DNA of 64,000 bases from Lutibacter sp. B2 (GTDB lineage: Bacteria > Bacillota > Clostridia > Peptostreptococcales > Thermotaleaceae), in contig JADPRS010000014.1 in the NCBI GenBank assembly GCA_015686845.1, forward strand, positions 24,634 through 88,633. The letters are read 5' to 3'. Of the stretch, positions 1 to 9,337 are shown one piece after another. Under the pieces are notes generated by a model. The model was not told the DNA's origin and ran no database searches. It saw only the letters and a program-made list of their open reading frames with translations. Within the stretch, counting starts at the first letter, position 1. Every line of letters begins with the position of its first letter. The translations under genes were made by a program, and so were the position numbers.

Positions 1-148
1 CAAAACATCCTGTTTTAACAAGTTTTACTTCATTTTCTATCCCCTGCTTTTTTAGTTCCTTCTCAAAAGTATGAATTAATGTTTGAGAACCTGAAGAAGT
101 ACATCCTGTACCTCCACAGATAAGAACATGGGCTCTATATAATTCCAT
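1..148 (-). CDS. NuoF/HydB-like NADH-binding hydrogenase subunit (N-terminus only)
   Basis: The first 49 codons of a gene that runs off the left edge of the window. The start of the protein is a thioredoxin-like 2Fe-2S domain: the motif CGGTGCTSSGS at residues 11-21 (Cys11, Cys16) and TGC at 46-48 are typical of the flavin subunit NuoF/HydB of NADH-linked, electron-bifurcating [FeFe]-hydrogenases. The ATG at 148 has a good ribosome site (GGGGAGGAAAG). It is the third gene of an operon after NuoE and a small 2Fe-2S protein, the usual clostridial order before the catalytic HydA. The NADH, FMN and 4Fe-4S domains lie outside the window, so formate-dehydrogenase-linked versions cannot be excluded. 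Confidence 0.85.
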   Translation of the reverse strand, partial: MELYRAHVLICGGTGCTSSGSQTLIHTFEKELKKQGIENEVKLVKTGCF

Positions 149-172
149 GATACTTTCCTCCCCACAAAAAAA

Positions 173-541
173 TTATTCTATTGCACCAATAGTATATTCA
201 TCTACAATTTTGCCATTAACAATATGTTCTTCAATAATTCTTCTTGCTTTCTCTGCTGTTATTTCTACATAAGTAACCTTTTCTTCTCCCTCTTTATATA
301 CTTCTATCATTGGTTCAAGCCTACATACACCAATACAACCAGTCTGAACCACAGAAACATCATTTAAATTTCTTTTTTGTACTTCTGCTACTAATTCTAA
401 TAGTACGGGTCTTGCCCCTGCAGAAATTCCACAAGTATCCATCCCCACTACAATCTTAATGCCATGCTTCGAATCTCTTATATCAACTTTTTTTCGTGCC
501 TGCTCACGAATCTTTGCTAATTCATCTAAAGATTTCATCAT
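173..541 (-). CDS. Thioredoxin-like 2Fe-2S ferredoxin, hydrogenase operon
   Basis: A 122-residue soluble protein between nuoE and nuoF, as in many clostridial bifurcating hydrogenase operons. The Cys positions visible are Cys37 (DTCGISAGA) and Cys69/Cys73 (TGCIGVC), matching thioredoxin-like 2Fe-2S proteins related to the end of HndA, although only three cysteines are in the expected places. It probably shuttles electrons within the NuoEF-HydA complex; this is inferred from family and position. An in-frame GTG exists at 547, but it touches the ribosome site (GAGGGTG); ATG at 541 (or 538) has the sensible spacing. It starts 27 bases after nuoE ends. Confidence 0.85.
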   Translation of the reverse strand: MMKSLDELAKIREQARKKVDIRDSKHGIKIVVGMDTCGISAGARPVLLELVAEVQKRNLNDVSVVQTGCIGVCRLEPMIEVYKEGEEKVTYVEITAEKARRIIEEHIVNGKIVDEYTIGAIE

Positions 542-568
542 GATCACCCTCTTCCTTTAGAATTAAAC

Positions 569-1042
569 CTAATATTTTTTTATAATATCTGGAATATCTT
601 TCTCTACCAATCTTCCATACACATCATCATTGACTGTCATTACGGGTGCCAATCCACAAGCACCAATACATCTTGTTGCATCTAATGTAAATTTTCCATC
701 TGGTGTAGTCTCTCCTACTTCAATATTTAATTCTCTTTTTATTCTTTCTACAACTTGTTGTGCTCCTTTTACATAACAAGCTGTTCCTAAACATACGCCA
801 ATAGCATATTTCCCTTTAGGCTGTAATGTAAATTGAGAATAAAAAGTTACAACACCATAAATCTCAGCTAATGGAATATCTAAATTTTCAGAAATTTTCT
901 TTTGTACTTCCATTGGTACACATCCAAAAATCTTTTGAGCTTCATTTAAAATAGGCATTAAAGCACCTTTTTTGTGCTTATTTTCACGAATAATTTGCTC
1001 AAGATTATCAAAATTTTCCTTTGTTAAAACTGATTCAATCAT
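569..1042 (-). CDS. nuoE: NADH-quinone oxidoreductase/hydrogenase subunit E (2Fe-2S)
   Basis: A 157-residue NuoE/HydC-type subunit. It has a helical N-terminal domain (about 1-75) and a thioredoxin-like 2Fe-2S domain with ligands Cys84-x4-Cys89 and Cys125-x3-Cys129 (CLGTAC, CIGAC), all four present. In soluble bifurcating hydrogenases this subunit passes electrons between the NuoF flavin and HydA. It is the first gene of the operon; AAAAGGAGG sits about 6 bases before ATG 1042, and a candidate promoter lies about 90 bases upstream. A role in NADH/ferredoxin-linked H2 metabolism is inferred from the cluster; the catalytic subunit is not visible here. Confidence 0.92.
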   Translation of the reverse strand: MIESVLTKENFDNLEQIIRENKHKKGALMPILNEAQKIFGCVPMEVQKKISENLDIPLAEIYGVVTFYSQFTLQPKGKYAIGVCLGTACYVKGAQQVVERIKRELNIEVGETTPDGKFTLDATRCIGACGLAPVMTVNDDVYGRLVEKDIPDIIKKY

Positions 1043-1130
1043 TTCATTTCCTCCTTTTCTATCATGTCAATTTTCATTATGCAATTTAAATATATTATTT
1101 CATCAAATTATTATATAAGTCACTTTCTAT

Positions 1131-1139
1131 ATTATACCA
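1131..1139 (-). promoter_or_regulatory. Candidate extended -10 promoter for the hydrogenase operon
   Basis: Reading the minus strand, TGGTATAAT gives a perfect -10 with the TGn extension; the -35 region 17 bases upstream is poor (ATGCAA). It leaves a leader of about 85 bases before nuoE. It is the only good -10 in the gap between nuoE and the focA terminator. Confidence 0.5.
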
Positions 1140-1280
1140 AAATCGAGCAGTTTTTGCATTATCTGTCATAATCTTTTTTAAAAATTTATATTAATTAATT
1201 CGTAGGATACCTTTTTCTTCATTCTAAAGACTTTTTCAAATTTTCTGTCTTTTCATTTTGTAATTACCCATAAATTATAA

Positions 1281-1320
1281 AATAATCTGCATTTGTATTT
1301 ACATACAAATGCAGATTATT
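1281..1320 (-). terminator. Terminator after focA
   Basis: A perfect inverted repeat with 18-base arms and a 4-base loop (arms contain AATAATCTGCATTTG and its complement). T-rich tracts occur on both sides, but the position just after focA makes it that gene's terminator. It separates focA from the hydrogenase operon. Confidence 0.85.
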
Positions 1321-1324
1321 TTTA

Positions 1325-2164
1325 TTATTCTTTTTTTAAATACACAAACCAATAAACCATTCCTACAAATAAGGCGCCTCCAATAATATTTCCGATGGTA
1401 ACAGGAATCAAATTTTTAATCACAAAATTTGTCCAATTTAACTGACTTAATACTTCATCAGATAAATGTGATGCTGCTGCCCATTCAGGATTTACTTTAG
1501 CTAAGATTCCAGCTGGCACATAATACATATTTGCAATACTATGTTCAAATCCAGATGTTATGAATAACCATATTGGAAAAAATATAGCAAATATTTTTCC
1601 GATCATTGTCTTTGCCCCATAAGCTAACCATACCGCTAAACAAACTAACCAGTTTGCCATAATTCCTAATACGATAGCACTCATAAATGGTAATCCTACT
1701 TTATATGCTGCAATCTTTATGGTTACTCCGCCTAAAACATTTCCGCCCATATGAAATAGTCCAGATTCTACCATCATCCAAGTAACAAATATGGACCCTA
1801 TAAAATTTCCAATGTATACAACAACCCAATTTTTAAACATGGCGCTCCATTTGGTTTTTCCTTCTAACACACTCATGATGATCAAATTATTTCCAGTAAA
1901 CAATTCTCCTCCTGCTAGTAAAACTAACATAAGCCCTGTTCCGAAAATAGATCCTGCCAATATTTTTCCCAGACCATATAATTTAGGATCTGCAAATAAA
2001 TTAAAAGCACCCGTATTTGAACCCTCTGCTGCAAATGCAATAAATGCACCTGCTAAAATACTTAGCATTAATTGATTTTTTAAAGATATATTTACTTTTT
2101 TTATCCCGTTTTCCACAGTCACTTTAGCAATTTCTGGTGGTGTTAAGTAGCCCTTTGTATCCAT
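1325..2164 (-). CDS. Formate/nitrite transporter family channel
   Basis: A 279-residue FNT-family (FocA/NirC) membrane channel with six hydrophobic segments and family landmarks such as the TGNNLII stretch and the repeated GN(F/I)IG motifs. It likely moves formate, nitrite or hydrosulfide; the substrate cannot be read from sequence. I chose ATG 2164 (MDTKGYL): the ribosome site AGGAGGA is about 9 bases upstream of it but directly touches the alternative ATG at 2173. It is transcribed alone, between its own terminator and hprK. No pyruvate formate-lyase gene is nearby to fix the substrate as formate. Confidence 0.88.
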   Translation of the reverse strand: MDTKGYLTPPEIAKVTVENGIKKVNISLKNQLMLSILAGAFIAFAAEGSNTGAFNLFADPKLYGLGKILAGSIFGTGLMLVLLAGGELFTGNNLIIMSVLEGKTKWSAMFKNWVVVYIGNFIGSIFVTWMMVESGLFHMGGNVLGGVTIKIAAYKVGLPFMSAIVLGIMANWLVCLAVWLAYGAKTMIGKIFAIFFPIWLFITSGFEHSIANMYYVPAGILAKVNPEWAAASHLSDEVLSQLNWTNFVIKNLIPVTIGNIIGGALFVGMVYWFVYLKKE

Positions 2165-2284
2165 CACTTTCATTCCTCCTTGACTTTAGATTATATTATT
2201 AAAAAATATCCTAATTAATATTTATAATATAGCTCCTCCGTCATTAAAACGTCAATACCATGAAAGTAATAGTGCCTATCACCT

Positions 2285-3199
2285 TTATTCTTCTAAATGC
2301 ATCATAAGTCTATCACTTAATGTTTCCGCAGCATTAAATCCCATTATTTTCTGCTTATAATTTCTAGCTGCCACCTCAATAATCATGGCTAAATTTCTTC
2401 CAGGTTTTATAGGAATCGTTAATTTTTCGATTTCTATTCCTAACATTTCCATATGCTCATTGTCTAATCCTAATCGATTATATTCTTTTCCTTGTTTCCA
2501 ATTTTCCAATTCTATAACCAGTTCAATCATTTTTTCATCTCTCACTGCTCCTACACCATATAAATGCTTTATATCCAAGATTCCAATTCCTCGAATCTCC
2601 ATAAAATGCCTGATTATTTCAGGGGCAGTACCTTCCAATGTATTATCCTTTCTTTTAATCTCTACAGCATCATCTGAAATCAACCTATGACCTCTCTTTA
2701 TAAGCTCTAATGCAGTTTCGCTTTTTCCAATACCACTTTCGCCAATCATAAAAATTCCAATACCATATACATCCACAAGTACACCATGTCTTGTCATTAC
2801 TGGTGCTAGTTTATCTTCTAAATAATTTGTAATCACACTTATGAATTTTGTAGTAGAAATTTTTTTACGAAATATGGGACGCTTAAATTTTTTAGCCGCT
2901 TCTATAAATTCTTCATGGACTTCTAACTCTCTAGTAATGATTAAACAAGGCATTTCATGCGATAACAATTGTTCAGCTCTTTTTTCTCTAACCTTTGCAT
3001 TTAAACCATCAAAATAAGTCCATTCAACCTTTCCAATAATTTGAACTCGCTCATACGCAAAATATTTATAAAATCCTGCAAGTTGAAGCCCTGGTCTATT
3101 TACATCACTACTTTCAATTTTTCCATCGATCTCTTCTGGACTATAAATAATTTCTAAATCTAGGTCTTTCATTAATTGTTTTACGGTTACACAAGGCAT
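2285..3199 (-). CDS. hprK: HPr kinase/phosphorylase
   Basis: A 304-residue bifunctional enzyme that phosphorylates or dephosphorylates HPr on serine in carbon catabolite control. It has the N-terminal regulatory domain (1-130), then the kinase core with the Walker A loop GESGIGKS at 153-160, the preceding RHG histidine (about 138) and the family signature MEIRGIGILDI at 200-210. Length is normal. It follows uvrC with an 8-base gap, a pairing seen in many Clostridia, where hprK is usually followed by murB; here focA follows instead. The ribosome site GGTGGAG precedes ATG 3199. Confidence 0.96.
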   Translation of the reverse strand: MPCVTVKQLMKDLDLEIIYSPEEIDGKIESSDVNRPGLQLAGFYKYFAYERVQIIGKVEWTYFDGLNAKVREKRAEQLLSHEMPCLIITRELEVHEEFIEAAKKFKRPIFRKKISTTKFISVITNYLEDKLAPVMTRHGVLVDVYGIGIFMIGESGIGKSETALELIKRGHRLISDDAVEIKRKDNTLEGTAPEIIRHFMEIRGIGILDIKHLYGVGAVRDEKMIELVIELENWKQGKEYNRLGLDNEHMEMLGIEIEKLTIPIKPGRNLAMIIEVAARNYKQKIMGFNAAETLSDRLMMHLEE

Positions 3200-3207
3200 A
3201 TCTCCAC

Positions 3208-5046
3208 CTACTCCTCTTTAGATTTTTTCAAGAAAAAATTATAAATCTCTTTTGCAGCATTATAATTCATTCCTTCTACTTTGTTTAATTCATCTATCGA
3301 TGCTTTTTTAATTTTTTCAATAGAACCAAAATGCTTAAGTAAAGAAGTTTTTCTTTTGGGTCCAATTCCTTTAATTTCATCTAAAACAGATTGTACTAAT
3401 GTCTTTCCCCTTAAGCTTTTATGATAACTAATCGCAAATCTATGTGCCTCTTCCTGAATTCTACCAATTAATTGATATACATTAAGATCTTTGTGTATTG
3501 AACGTTTTCTTCCTTGATAGATTAAATCTTTGGTTTTATGATGCTCATCTTTTACCATTCCTGCAACTGGAATACTCACTTTTAACGCATTTAAAACTTC
3601 ACTAACAGCATTTACATGACCAAGGCCTCCATCAATTAACATAACATCTGGAAATCTATTAAATTGTCCCTCTATCCCCCTTTTAAGTCTACGATAAATG
3701 ACTTCTTGCATGCTCCCATAGTCATTAGGGCCTTCTATGGTTTTGATCTTAAATCTCCTATAATCACTATATTTTGCCTTTCCATTTTCAAACACGACCA
3801 TAGAAGCCACCGCATGTACCCCTTGTATATTTGATATATCATACGCTTCAATTCTACGGGGACGCTTATCTAATTCTAAATAGTTCCCTAATGATTCTAA
3901 AGCACCTTCATATTTTTCTTGATCTCTAACTAATTTTTCACTAAACTGTTTTAATATTTCTACTGCATTCTTATGAACCATTTCTACAAATTTTCTTTTT
4001 TCTCCTTTTTGAGGAATTTTTATTACTAGTTTTGATTCTCTTTTATCCGATAGCCATTTCTCAATAATTTCTTGATCATCAATGGGGTCTTGAATCAATA
4101 TTTCTTTCGGTATAAATGCTGTGCCAGAATAAAATTGTTTTATAAATGCACTAATAACTTCCCCTCGTTCTTCCTCTTCTGATAGATCTAACATATAATG
4201 TTCTCTTCCTATTAATTTTCCATGTCTAATAAAGAAAATCATTACACATATATTCTCAATCCCTCTAGCCATAGCAATTACATCTATATCTATTTCAAAA
4301 GGAAATACCACCTTTTGTTTTTCCTTTATACTATTTATAGCCATCATTTGATCCCTATATTCTGCTGCCTTCTCAAAATTCATTTTACTAGAAGCTTCCA
4401 TCATCTTATTTTCAATTTCACTTAAAAGTTGTCCATGTTTTCCACTTAAAAATAGTATTATCTCATTGATCATTTTACTATATTCTTCATGAGACACTTC
4501 TCCTCTGCATGGCCCTAGACATTTATTAATATGATAATTAAGACAAGGTCTTTCACTAATTTTGTCTAAATTTCTCCCACAGGTCCTTAATGGATAAAAT
4601 CTTTTTAACAACTCAATGGTTTTATTGACTGCACCAATCTGTGTATAGGGACCGAAATACCTCGCACCATCTTTTATTACTTTTCGTGTCTTTATGAGCC
4701 TTGGGAATTTTTCATTTACTGTGATTTTTATATATGGATATTGTTTATCATCTTTTAGTAAAACATTATATTTAGGTTTATATTTCTTTATTAAATTATT
4801 TTCTAAGATCAATGCCTCAACTTCAGAATCTGTAATGATATATTCAAACTCTTCAATATTTAAAACCATTGCTCTAACTTTAGGAGGATGATTTTTTGAT
4901 GACTGGAAATATTGTCTCACTCTATTTTTTAGAGATACAGCCTTTCCAACATAAATAACCTCATCTGATTTATTTTTCATAAGGTACACACCTGGTTTTT
5001 CTGGTAACAATTTTAAATGCTTCTTTAGATCAAACATATTTCTCAT
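3208..5046 (-). CDS. uvrC: Excinuclease ABC subunit C
   Basis: A 612-residue UvrC, the dual-incision nuclease of nucleotide excision repair. In order: GIY-YIG nuclease (about 15-95, PGVYLMK and IYVGKA), Cys-rich linker (CLNYHINKCLGPC), UVR motif that binds UvrB (about 205-235), RNase H-like second nuclease (DISNIQG, LIDGGLGH) and a C-terminal helix-hairpin-helix pair (GIGPKRK). All expected parts are present. ATG 5046 fits the GGGTGAG ribosome site; ATG 5037 (MFDLKK) is the alternative and resembles the start of many UvrCs. It is the first gene of a pair with hprK. Confidence 0.96.
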   Translation of the reverse strand: MRNMFDLKKHLKLLPEKPGVYLMKNKSDEVIYVGKAVSLKNRVRQYFQSSKNHPPKVRAMVLNIEEFEYIITDSEVEALILENNLIKKYKPKYNVLLKDDKQYPYIKITVNEKFPRLIKTRKVIKDGARYFGPYTQIGAVNKTIELLKRFYPLRTCGRNLDKISERPCLNYHINKCLGPCRGEVSHEEYSKMINEIILFLSGKHGQLLSEIENKMMEASSKMNFEKAAEYRDQMMAINSIKEKQKVVFPFEIDIDVIAMARGIENICVMIFFIRHGKLIGREHYMLDLSEEEERGEVISAFIKQFYSGTAFIPKEILIQDPIDDQEIIEKWLSDKRESKLVIKIPQKGEKRKFVEMVHKNAVEILKQFSEKLVRDQEKYEGALESLGNYLELDKRPRRIEAYDISNIQGVHAVASMVVFENGKAKYSDYRRFKIKTIEGPNDYGSMQEVIYRRLKRGIEGQFNRFPDVMLIDGGLGHVNAVSEVLNALKVSIPVAGMVKDEHHKTKDLIYQGRKRSIHKDLNVYQLIGRIQEEAHRFAISYHKSLRGKTLVQSVLDEIKGIGPKRKTSLLKHFGSIEKIKKASIDELNKVEGMNYNAAKEIYNFFLKKSKEE

Positions 5047-5171
5047 CTCACCCTTTAAAAATCATATTCATTTTTAACTATTTATTTTCTCCTATTTTTA
5101 AAATAATATGTATAATATTTTAATTTTTTGTTCATACTTAAAATATTAAGATTATAAAAGGAGGAATATTT

Positions 5172-5723
5172 ATGTTTCATTATATCAAAAAAGTCATTGG
5201 ATGTTTACTTATATTGGTCATGGCCTCATCTATAAGTTTTGGGTTAAATCAATTTACAAAGGTAAATGCATTATTAAAGGAAATTCATTTTAAAATACAA
5301 GATGAGATCCCTGCTGATTCTAACGTTCTTTTTTACGAAGATCATATATATATCCCACTAAAATTTGTATCTCAAAAATTAAATCACACCATGGATTGGA
5401 ATGAAAAAACACAAACAATAACAATGAATAATTCTAAACCATTCTTAGACTTTGAAGATGTCAATCCCTCTATAGGAGAAGAGTTTGTCTATGGTGAAAT
5501 TCTAAGTATCGATAAAAACAAAAGAATTCTAACCATTGATCAGCATATAGATGATAATAGTAGCCCTCATTATAATATAGATGTTTCTAAAGATGCAATT
5601 ATTATTTTACAGCGAAATGAAAAAGCAATGAATATCGCTTTTCATGACTTAAAAATTGGAGATGTGATTGGCATTGTTTTAACTAAAAATAAAGTTGCTC
5701 GTGGAATCATTTTAATCGATTGA
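5172..5723 (+). CDS. Secreted protein with copper-amine-oxidase-like N-terminal (stalk) domain
   Basis: A 183-residue exported protein. Residues 1-25 are a signal peptide; about 45-90 match the copper amine oxidase N-terminal-like domain common in clostridial secreted proteins (IPLKFVSQKL, then W and a TITMNN strand). The rest is a beta-rich tail with no motif I recognise. The domain name is historical and does not imply copper or oxidase activity; it is usually a cell-wall or extracellular module. Ribosome site AGGAGGAA, ATG 5172. It stands alone, divergent from uvrC. Confidence 0.75.
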   Translation: MFHYIKKVIGCLLILVMASSISFGLNQFTKVNALLKEIHFKIQDEIPADSNVLFYEDHIYIPLKFVSQKLNHTMDWNEKTQTITMNNSKPFLDFEDVNPSIGEEFVYGEILSIDKNKRILTIDQHIDDNSSPHYNIDVSKDAIIILQRNEKAMNIAFHDLKIGDVIGIVLTKNKVARGIILID

Positions 5724-5844
5724 TCTATGAACAATCGATATCATTTATTCTTTACATGTTGATGCATAAATGATACAATTAATATTAATAATCATTATAT
5801 TTTATAGTGATTAAATATTTAGTTTTCTTATACGAGGTGATAAT

Positions 5845-6069
5845 ATGGTTCCTTTAAATACTATAGGTAGCGGTGAAATAGTCTATATTAAAAGTTTAAA
5901 CGGTGGCAAGAAATTTATTCAACGTGTTTCTGATTTAGGATTTACTATAGATGCAGAAATTAGAGTTGTTGAAAATAGCTTTTGCGGTCCTATCATGGTC
6001 GTTGTGAAAGAGTCAAAAATAGGACTTGGACCTGGCGAAGCAAGTAAAATCATTGTATATCAAAAATAA
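5845..6069 (+). CDS. feoA: FeoA-family protein
   Basis: A 74-residue SH3-like FeoA domain (start MVPLNTIGSGE, GLGPGEASKIIV near the end). FeoA proteins accompany and modulate the ferrous iron transporter FeoB. No feoB is next to it: the gene is followed by a strong terminator and an unrelated lipase gene, so it is a free-standing FeoA, and its partner must be elsewhere. The RBS (GAGGTGATA) is well placed before ATG 5845. Confidence 0.88.
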   Translation: MVPLNTIGSGEIVYIKSLNGGKKFIQRVSDLGFTIDAEIRVVENSFCGPIMVVVKESKIGLGPGEASKIIVYQK

Positions 6070-6076
6070 GCGCATT

Positions 6077-6107
6077 AAAAGCCTATAGGATCATCCTATA
6101 GGCTTTT
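6077..6107 (+). terminator. Terminator after feoA
   Basis: A near-perfect hairpin with 14-base arms (AAAAGCCTATAGGA and its complement) and a 3-base loop, ending in a T run, 8 bases after the feoA stop. Confidence 0.9.
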
Positions 6108-6217
6108 ACTTTTATATTGATTAAATATCCATATAATTAATATTTTAACTATTATAGAATATTTCTTATAACCATTACACATAATAATCATAGTATATAA
6201 TAAGCGAAGGTGATGTT

Positions 6218-7072
6218 ATGGACAAAGTCGGTCTTGTTTTACCCGGTGGAGGAATGAGAGGCGTTTATACTTCAGGTGTAGTTGATTTTTTCCTCCATAG
6301 AAACTTAAATTTCCCATATATAGTAGGTGTTTCTGCTGGAGCTTGTAATGGCTCAGCCTATATATCTCGTCAACATGGTCTTGGTAAAACCCTCTATACA
6401 AAATATCTCAATGACAAAAGATACGTCAATTTTAAAAACGTATTTACTAATAACAATAGTATTTTAGGTATGGACTTTATATTTGACGAAATCCCAAATA
6501 AGCTCGAACCTTTTGACTTTGATTCATTTAATAAAGCCAATGAAAAATTCATTATTACAGCAACGGATTGTGATAGTGGAAAAGCAGTATACTTCAATAA
6601 AGATGATTCTCTAGATTTACTTAAAGCAATGAGAGCCTCTAGTAGCTTACCTTTCGTAAGCCCTATGGTAAAATACTTAGATATGAACCTACTCGATGGA
6701 GCTCTTTCCGATCCTATTCCCATAAAAAAATCTCAAACCGATGGAAATAATAAAAATATAGTTGTTCTTACAGGTGAGGAAAAATCAAACACAAAGGCAC
6801 GATACCTCAGAAGACTTGCAAAACAATTTTATCCAGATCATCCTCAAATTATAAATGCGATTGGTAACTTCTACGATGTATACAACGATTCATTAAACTA
6901 TATTAATCATCAGCAAAAAAATGGTGAAGTTTTTATTATATCTCCAAGCGAACCCATCAAATTAAATGCAATCAGTAAAAATTATGCAAACATAAATAAA
7001 TTATATCAACTAGGCTATGATGATGCTTCAAACGCATATAATGCCTTGTTAAATTATTCAAATAATAACTAA
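6218..7072 (+). CDS. Patatin-like phospholipase (RssA/YlbK type)
   Basis: A 284-residue cytoplasmic patatin-family lipid hydrolase. It shows the oxyanion glycine motif GGGMRG at 10-15, the nucleophile elbow GVSAG at 37-41 (Ser39) and the second dyad residue in DGALSDPIP around 160, so the Ser-Asp dyad is complete. The family hydrolyses acyl lipids; the natural substrate is unknown. The ribosome site GAAGGTGAT precedes ATG 6218. It is a single gene closed by a hairpin terminator. Confidence 0.9.
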   Translation: MDKVGLVLPGGGMRGVYTSGVVDFFLHRNLNFPYIVGVSAGACNGSAYISRQHGLGKTLYTKYLNDKRYVNFKNVFTNNNSILGMDFIFDEIPNKLEPFDFDSFNKANEKFIITATDCDSGKAVYFNKDDSLDLLKAMRASSSLPFVSPMVKYLDMNLLDGALSDPIPIKKSQTDGNNKNIVVLTGEEKSNTKARYLRRLAKQFYPDHPQIINAIGNFYDVYNDSLNYINHQQKNGEVFIISPSEPIKLNAISKNYANINKLYQLGYDDASNAYNALLNYSNNN

Positions 7073-7104
7073 AAGCTTGCTTTTCACATGAAAAACAAGC
7101 TTTT
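7071..7104 (+). terminator. Terminator between patatin and ogg genes
   Basis: Arms AAAAGCTTG and CAAGCTTTT, with a further TTTTC/GAAAA pairing inside. A and T tracts on both sides let it serve the convergent gene at 7138 as well. Confidence 0.8.
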
Positions 7105-7137
7105 GGTTATTTCTTACTAGATCAATTATTCTTCAGC

Positions 7138-7995
7138 TTATAAATTTTGGTTCCTAATATAGTAAAATAAATATTGTTGTGCAATTCCACAATCCTCACC
7201 AAAGTACTCTATTGCAAATTTATTAACTTCCTTTACACTGGTTTTTTTTAAGCCATAATACGTAGTTAGAATTTTTTTAACCCACGTATCAACAGGAAAT
7301 GCAGTGGTTTTCTTGCAAGAAAACAGTAAAATGCAATCTGCAACTTTATCCCCTACACCTGTTAATTTCTTCAATTCTTTTCTAGCATCTTCAAGGTTCA
7401 TATTTTGAATCAAATCCAAATCAACTTGTTTCTCTAAAATCACTTTCGTCGTTTTATGAATATAAGCATCCCTATATCCTACTCCACATTTTCGTAGATC
7501 GTCAACAGTGGCAATACTCAATTGACTTGGAGATGGAAAACTATAATATTTCTTCCCATCTATCTCATCAATGAAATCTCCATATTTTTCACAGATTATA
7601 TCAATGGATTTCTTAATTCTAGGAATATTATTATTTCCCGATATGATAAACGATATAATCATTTCCCACAAATCTTGGTTTAATATTCTTATTCCCTCAC
7701 CAAACAAAATTGCACTGTCAAGATGTATATCTTTTCCTTTTAAACCCTTGATCAATTGTCCATAATCTCTATCCATGTCAAAATAATTTTTCCATATTTT
7801 CTGATGATCTTCTTTATTGGCACCCTTAATAATGACTTTATCTTTTTCTTGAATTACATTTATTACTTTTCCAAATGCAACGCCTGTATAACCACCATTT
7901 TGATCTTTTTCCCACCTAAAAGCTTGACCACTTTCAGCAATTTGCTCAATTGAAAACTTCTTTACACCCTCTATTACAAATTCACTTCTCATCAT
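7138..7995 (-). CDS. ogg: 8-oxoguanine DNA glycosylase (OGG1 type)
   Basis: A 285-residue base-excision repair enzyme of the OGG1 branch of the HhH-GPD family, removing 8-oxoguanine from DNA. The hairpin LTGVGDKVADCILLF carries the catalytic lysine (the K of GDKVADC) and the catalytic aspartate follows in FPVDTWVKK. The N-terminal part (FSIEQIAESGQAFRW) matches the OGG_N domain. ATG 7995 has TAGGAG upstream at normal distance. It is transcribed convergently with the patatin gene and alone. Confidence 0.93.
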   Translation of the reverse strand: MMRSEFVIEGVKKFSIEQIAESGQAFRWEKDQNGGYTGVAFGKVINVIQEKDKVIIKGANKEDHQKIWKNYFDMDRDYGQLIKGLKGKDIHLDSAILFGEGIRILNQDLWEMIISFIISGNNNIPRIKKSIDIICEKYGDFIDEIDGKKYYSFPSPSQLSIATVDDLRKCGVGYRDAYIHKTTKVILEKQVDLDLIQNMNLEDARKELKKLTGVGDKVADCILLFSCKKTTAFPVDTWVKKILTTYYGLKKTSVKEVNKFAIEYFGEDCGIAQQYLFYYIRNQNL

Positions 7996-8222
7996 ATTTA
8001 ATTGCTCCTAGCTAAAAATCCTTCTAATTATTTTTTCTGTTATCACTAACTTATTTTCTGTATGAATTTTTCAACTTTTCTACTCTGATTATTAGTTATT
8101 CCCTTTTTTCTATCAGATTAATCTTCATCTAAAAAAAATAATCTCTTATCATTATAATAGCATGGATTTACATTTATTTGTCTAAAATACTAATAAGACT
8201 TTTATATAAAGGAATGATTTTT

Positions 8223-9296
8223 ATGCATAAACACATTTATCAATCAAAAACCATTTACAAATTTATAAAAAAGGTATTTCCACAAGTGAAAAAAGAATTA
8301 TCCCACTGGAAAAATTACGCTGATGCAATCCCTGATGAAGTATTATCTCATCAAGCCATCTCAAGTATACAAAAGAAGACTTTCCACGCCCAAGGAGGAT
8401 GTATTTACAGTCTATATTATGGTAAAGTCAACAAAGAACTCATTCGATTTATTGTAGCCCTTCAAACAATTAGTGATTATCTTGATAATCTATGTGACCG
8501 AGTAGGTGTCGGAAATGAAAAATCTTTTTTACAGCTTCATTATGCCATTACAGATAGTTTAAATCCCGATGAAAATTTTCATGATTATTATAAGTATTAT
8601 CCTTATACGAATGACGGAGGTTACCTCTATGCTTTAGTAAAAACGTGTAAAAATTATATAAATACATTGCCAAGTTTTCATTTGGTTCAAGACAACGCTT
8701 TATTTTTAGGGAAATTATATAGTGAAATGCAAAGCTACAAACATATATCAAAAGATAGAAGAGAACAAGCATTAGATGCTTGGGCAAGTAATCATCTTCA
8801 TTTGTATACAAATCTATCTATATGGGAATTTTCTGCTGCAGCAGGTTCGACACTAGGAATATTTCTACTTTGTACCCTCAGTGAAAATAAAAAATTAGAT
8901 GAAATAACCGTAAAAAAGGCAATGAATGCCTATTTTCCTTATATATGTGGACTTCATATTTTACTCGATTATTTTATTGATGAAAGAGAAGATCTACTTG
9001 AAGGAGATTTAAATTTTGTATCTTACTATCAAGATGATCTAGAAAAAGAAAAAAGACTAACTTATTTTTTAAAAGAATCTCTTAGTAAAGCTTTACATCT
9101 TGAAAATTCATTATTCCACATAACGGTTATCGAAGGACTCTTATCCATGTATCTTTCTGATCCAAAAACAGATTTTGAAGTTGAAAGAAATATTTCTAAA
9201 AAAATATTGAAAACTTCCTATTACACTACAAATATTCTCTATTCTTCCTGCAAATTATTAAGAGTAAAAAAAATAATAGGACATGGTTCAAAGTGA
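8223..9296 (+). CDS. DUF2600 / tetraprenyl-beta-curcumene synthase-like terpene synthase (YtpB family)
   Basis: A 357-residue class IB terpene synthase relative. The Asp-rich motif DYLDNLCDR (about 98-106) and the second motif LLDYFIDEREDLLEGDLN (about 247-265) are the landmarks of the YtpB family, whose Bacillus member cyclises tetraprenyl diphosphate to a C35 sesquarterpene. ATG 8223 is chosen because AAAGGA lies 8-9 bases upstream; ATG 8214 touches it. It faces a trans-prenyltransferase gene end to end, which could supply the C35 substrate; that link is inference. The product made here is unknown. Confidence 0.85.
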   Translation: MHKHIYQSKTIYKFIKKVFPQVKKELSHWKNYADAIPDEVLSHQAISSIQKKTFHAQGGCIYSLYYGKVNKELIRFIVALQTISDYLDNLCDRVGVGNEKSFLQLHYAITDSLNPDENFHDYYKYYPYTNDGGYLYALVKTCKNYINTLPSFHLVQDNALFLGKLYSEMQSYKHISKDRREQALDAWASNHLHLYTNLSIWEFSAAAGSTLGIFLLCTLSENKKLDEITVKKAMNAYFPYICGLHILLDYFIDEREDLLEGDLNFVSYYQDDLEKEKRLTYFLKESLSKALHLENSLFHITVIEGLLSMYLSDPKTDFEVERNISKKILKTSYYTTNILYSSCKLLRVKKIIGHGSK

Positions 9297-9316
9297 AGTG
9301 ATAAGGTAAATAAAAA

Positions 9317-9337
9317 AACCCATTAAATCAATGGGTT
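9317..9337. terminator. Bidirectional terminator between terpene synthase and prenyl synthase
   Basis: Hairpin AACCCATT / AATGGGTT with an A tract on one side and a T-rich tract on the other, shared by the two convergent genes; it overlaps the stop codon of the minus-strand gene. Confidence 0.75.
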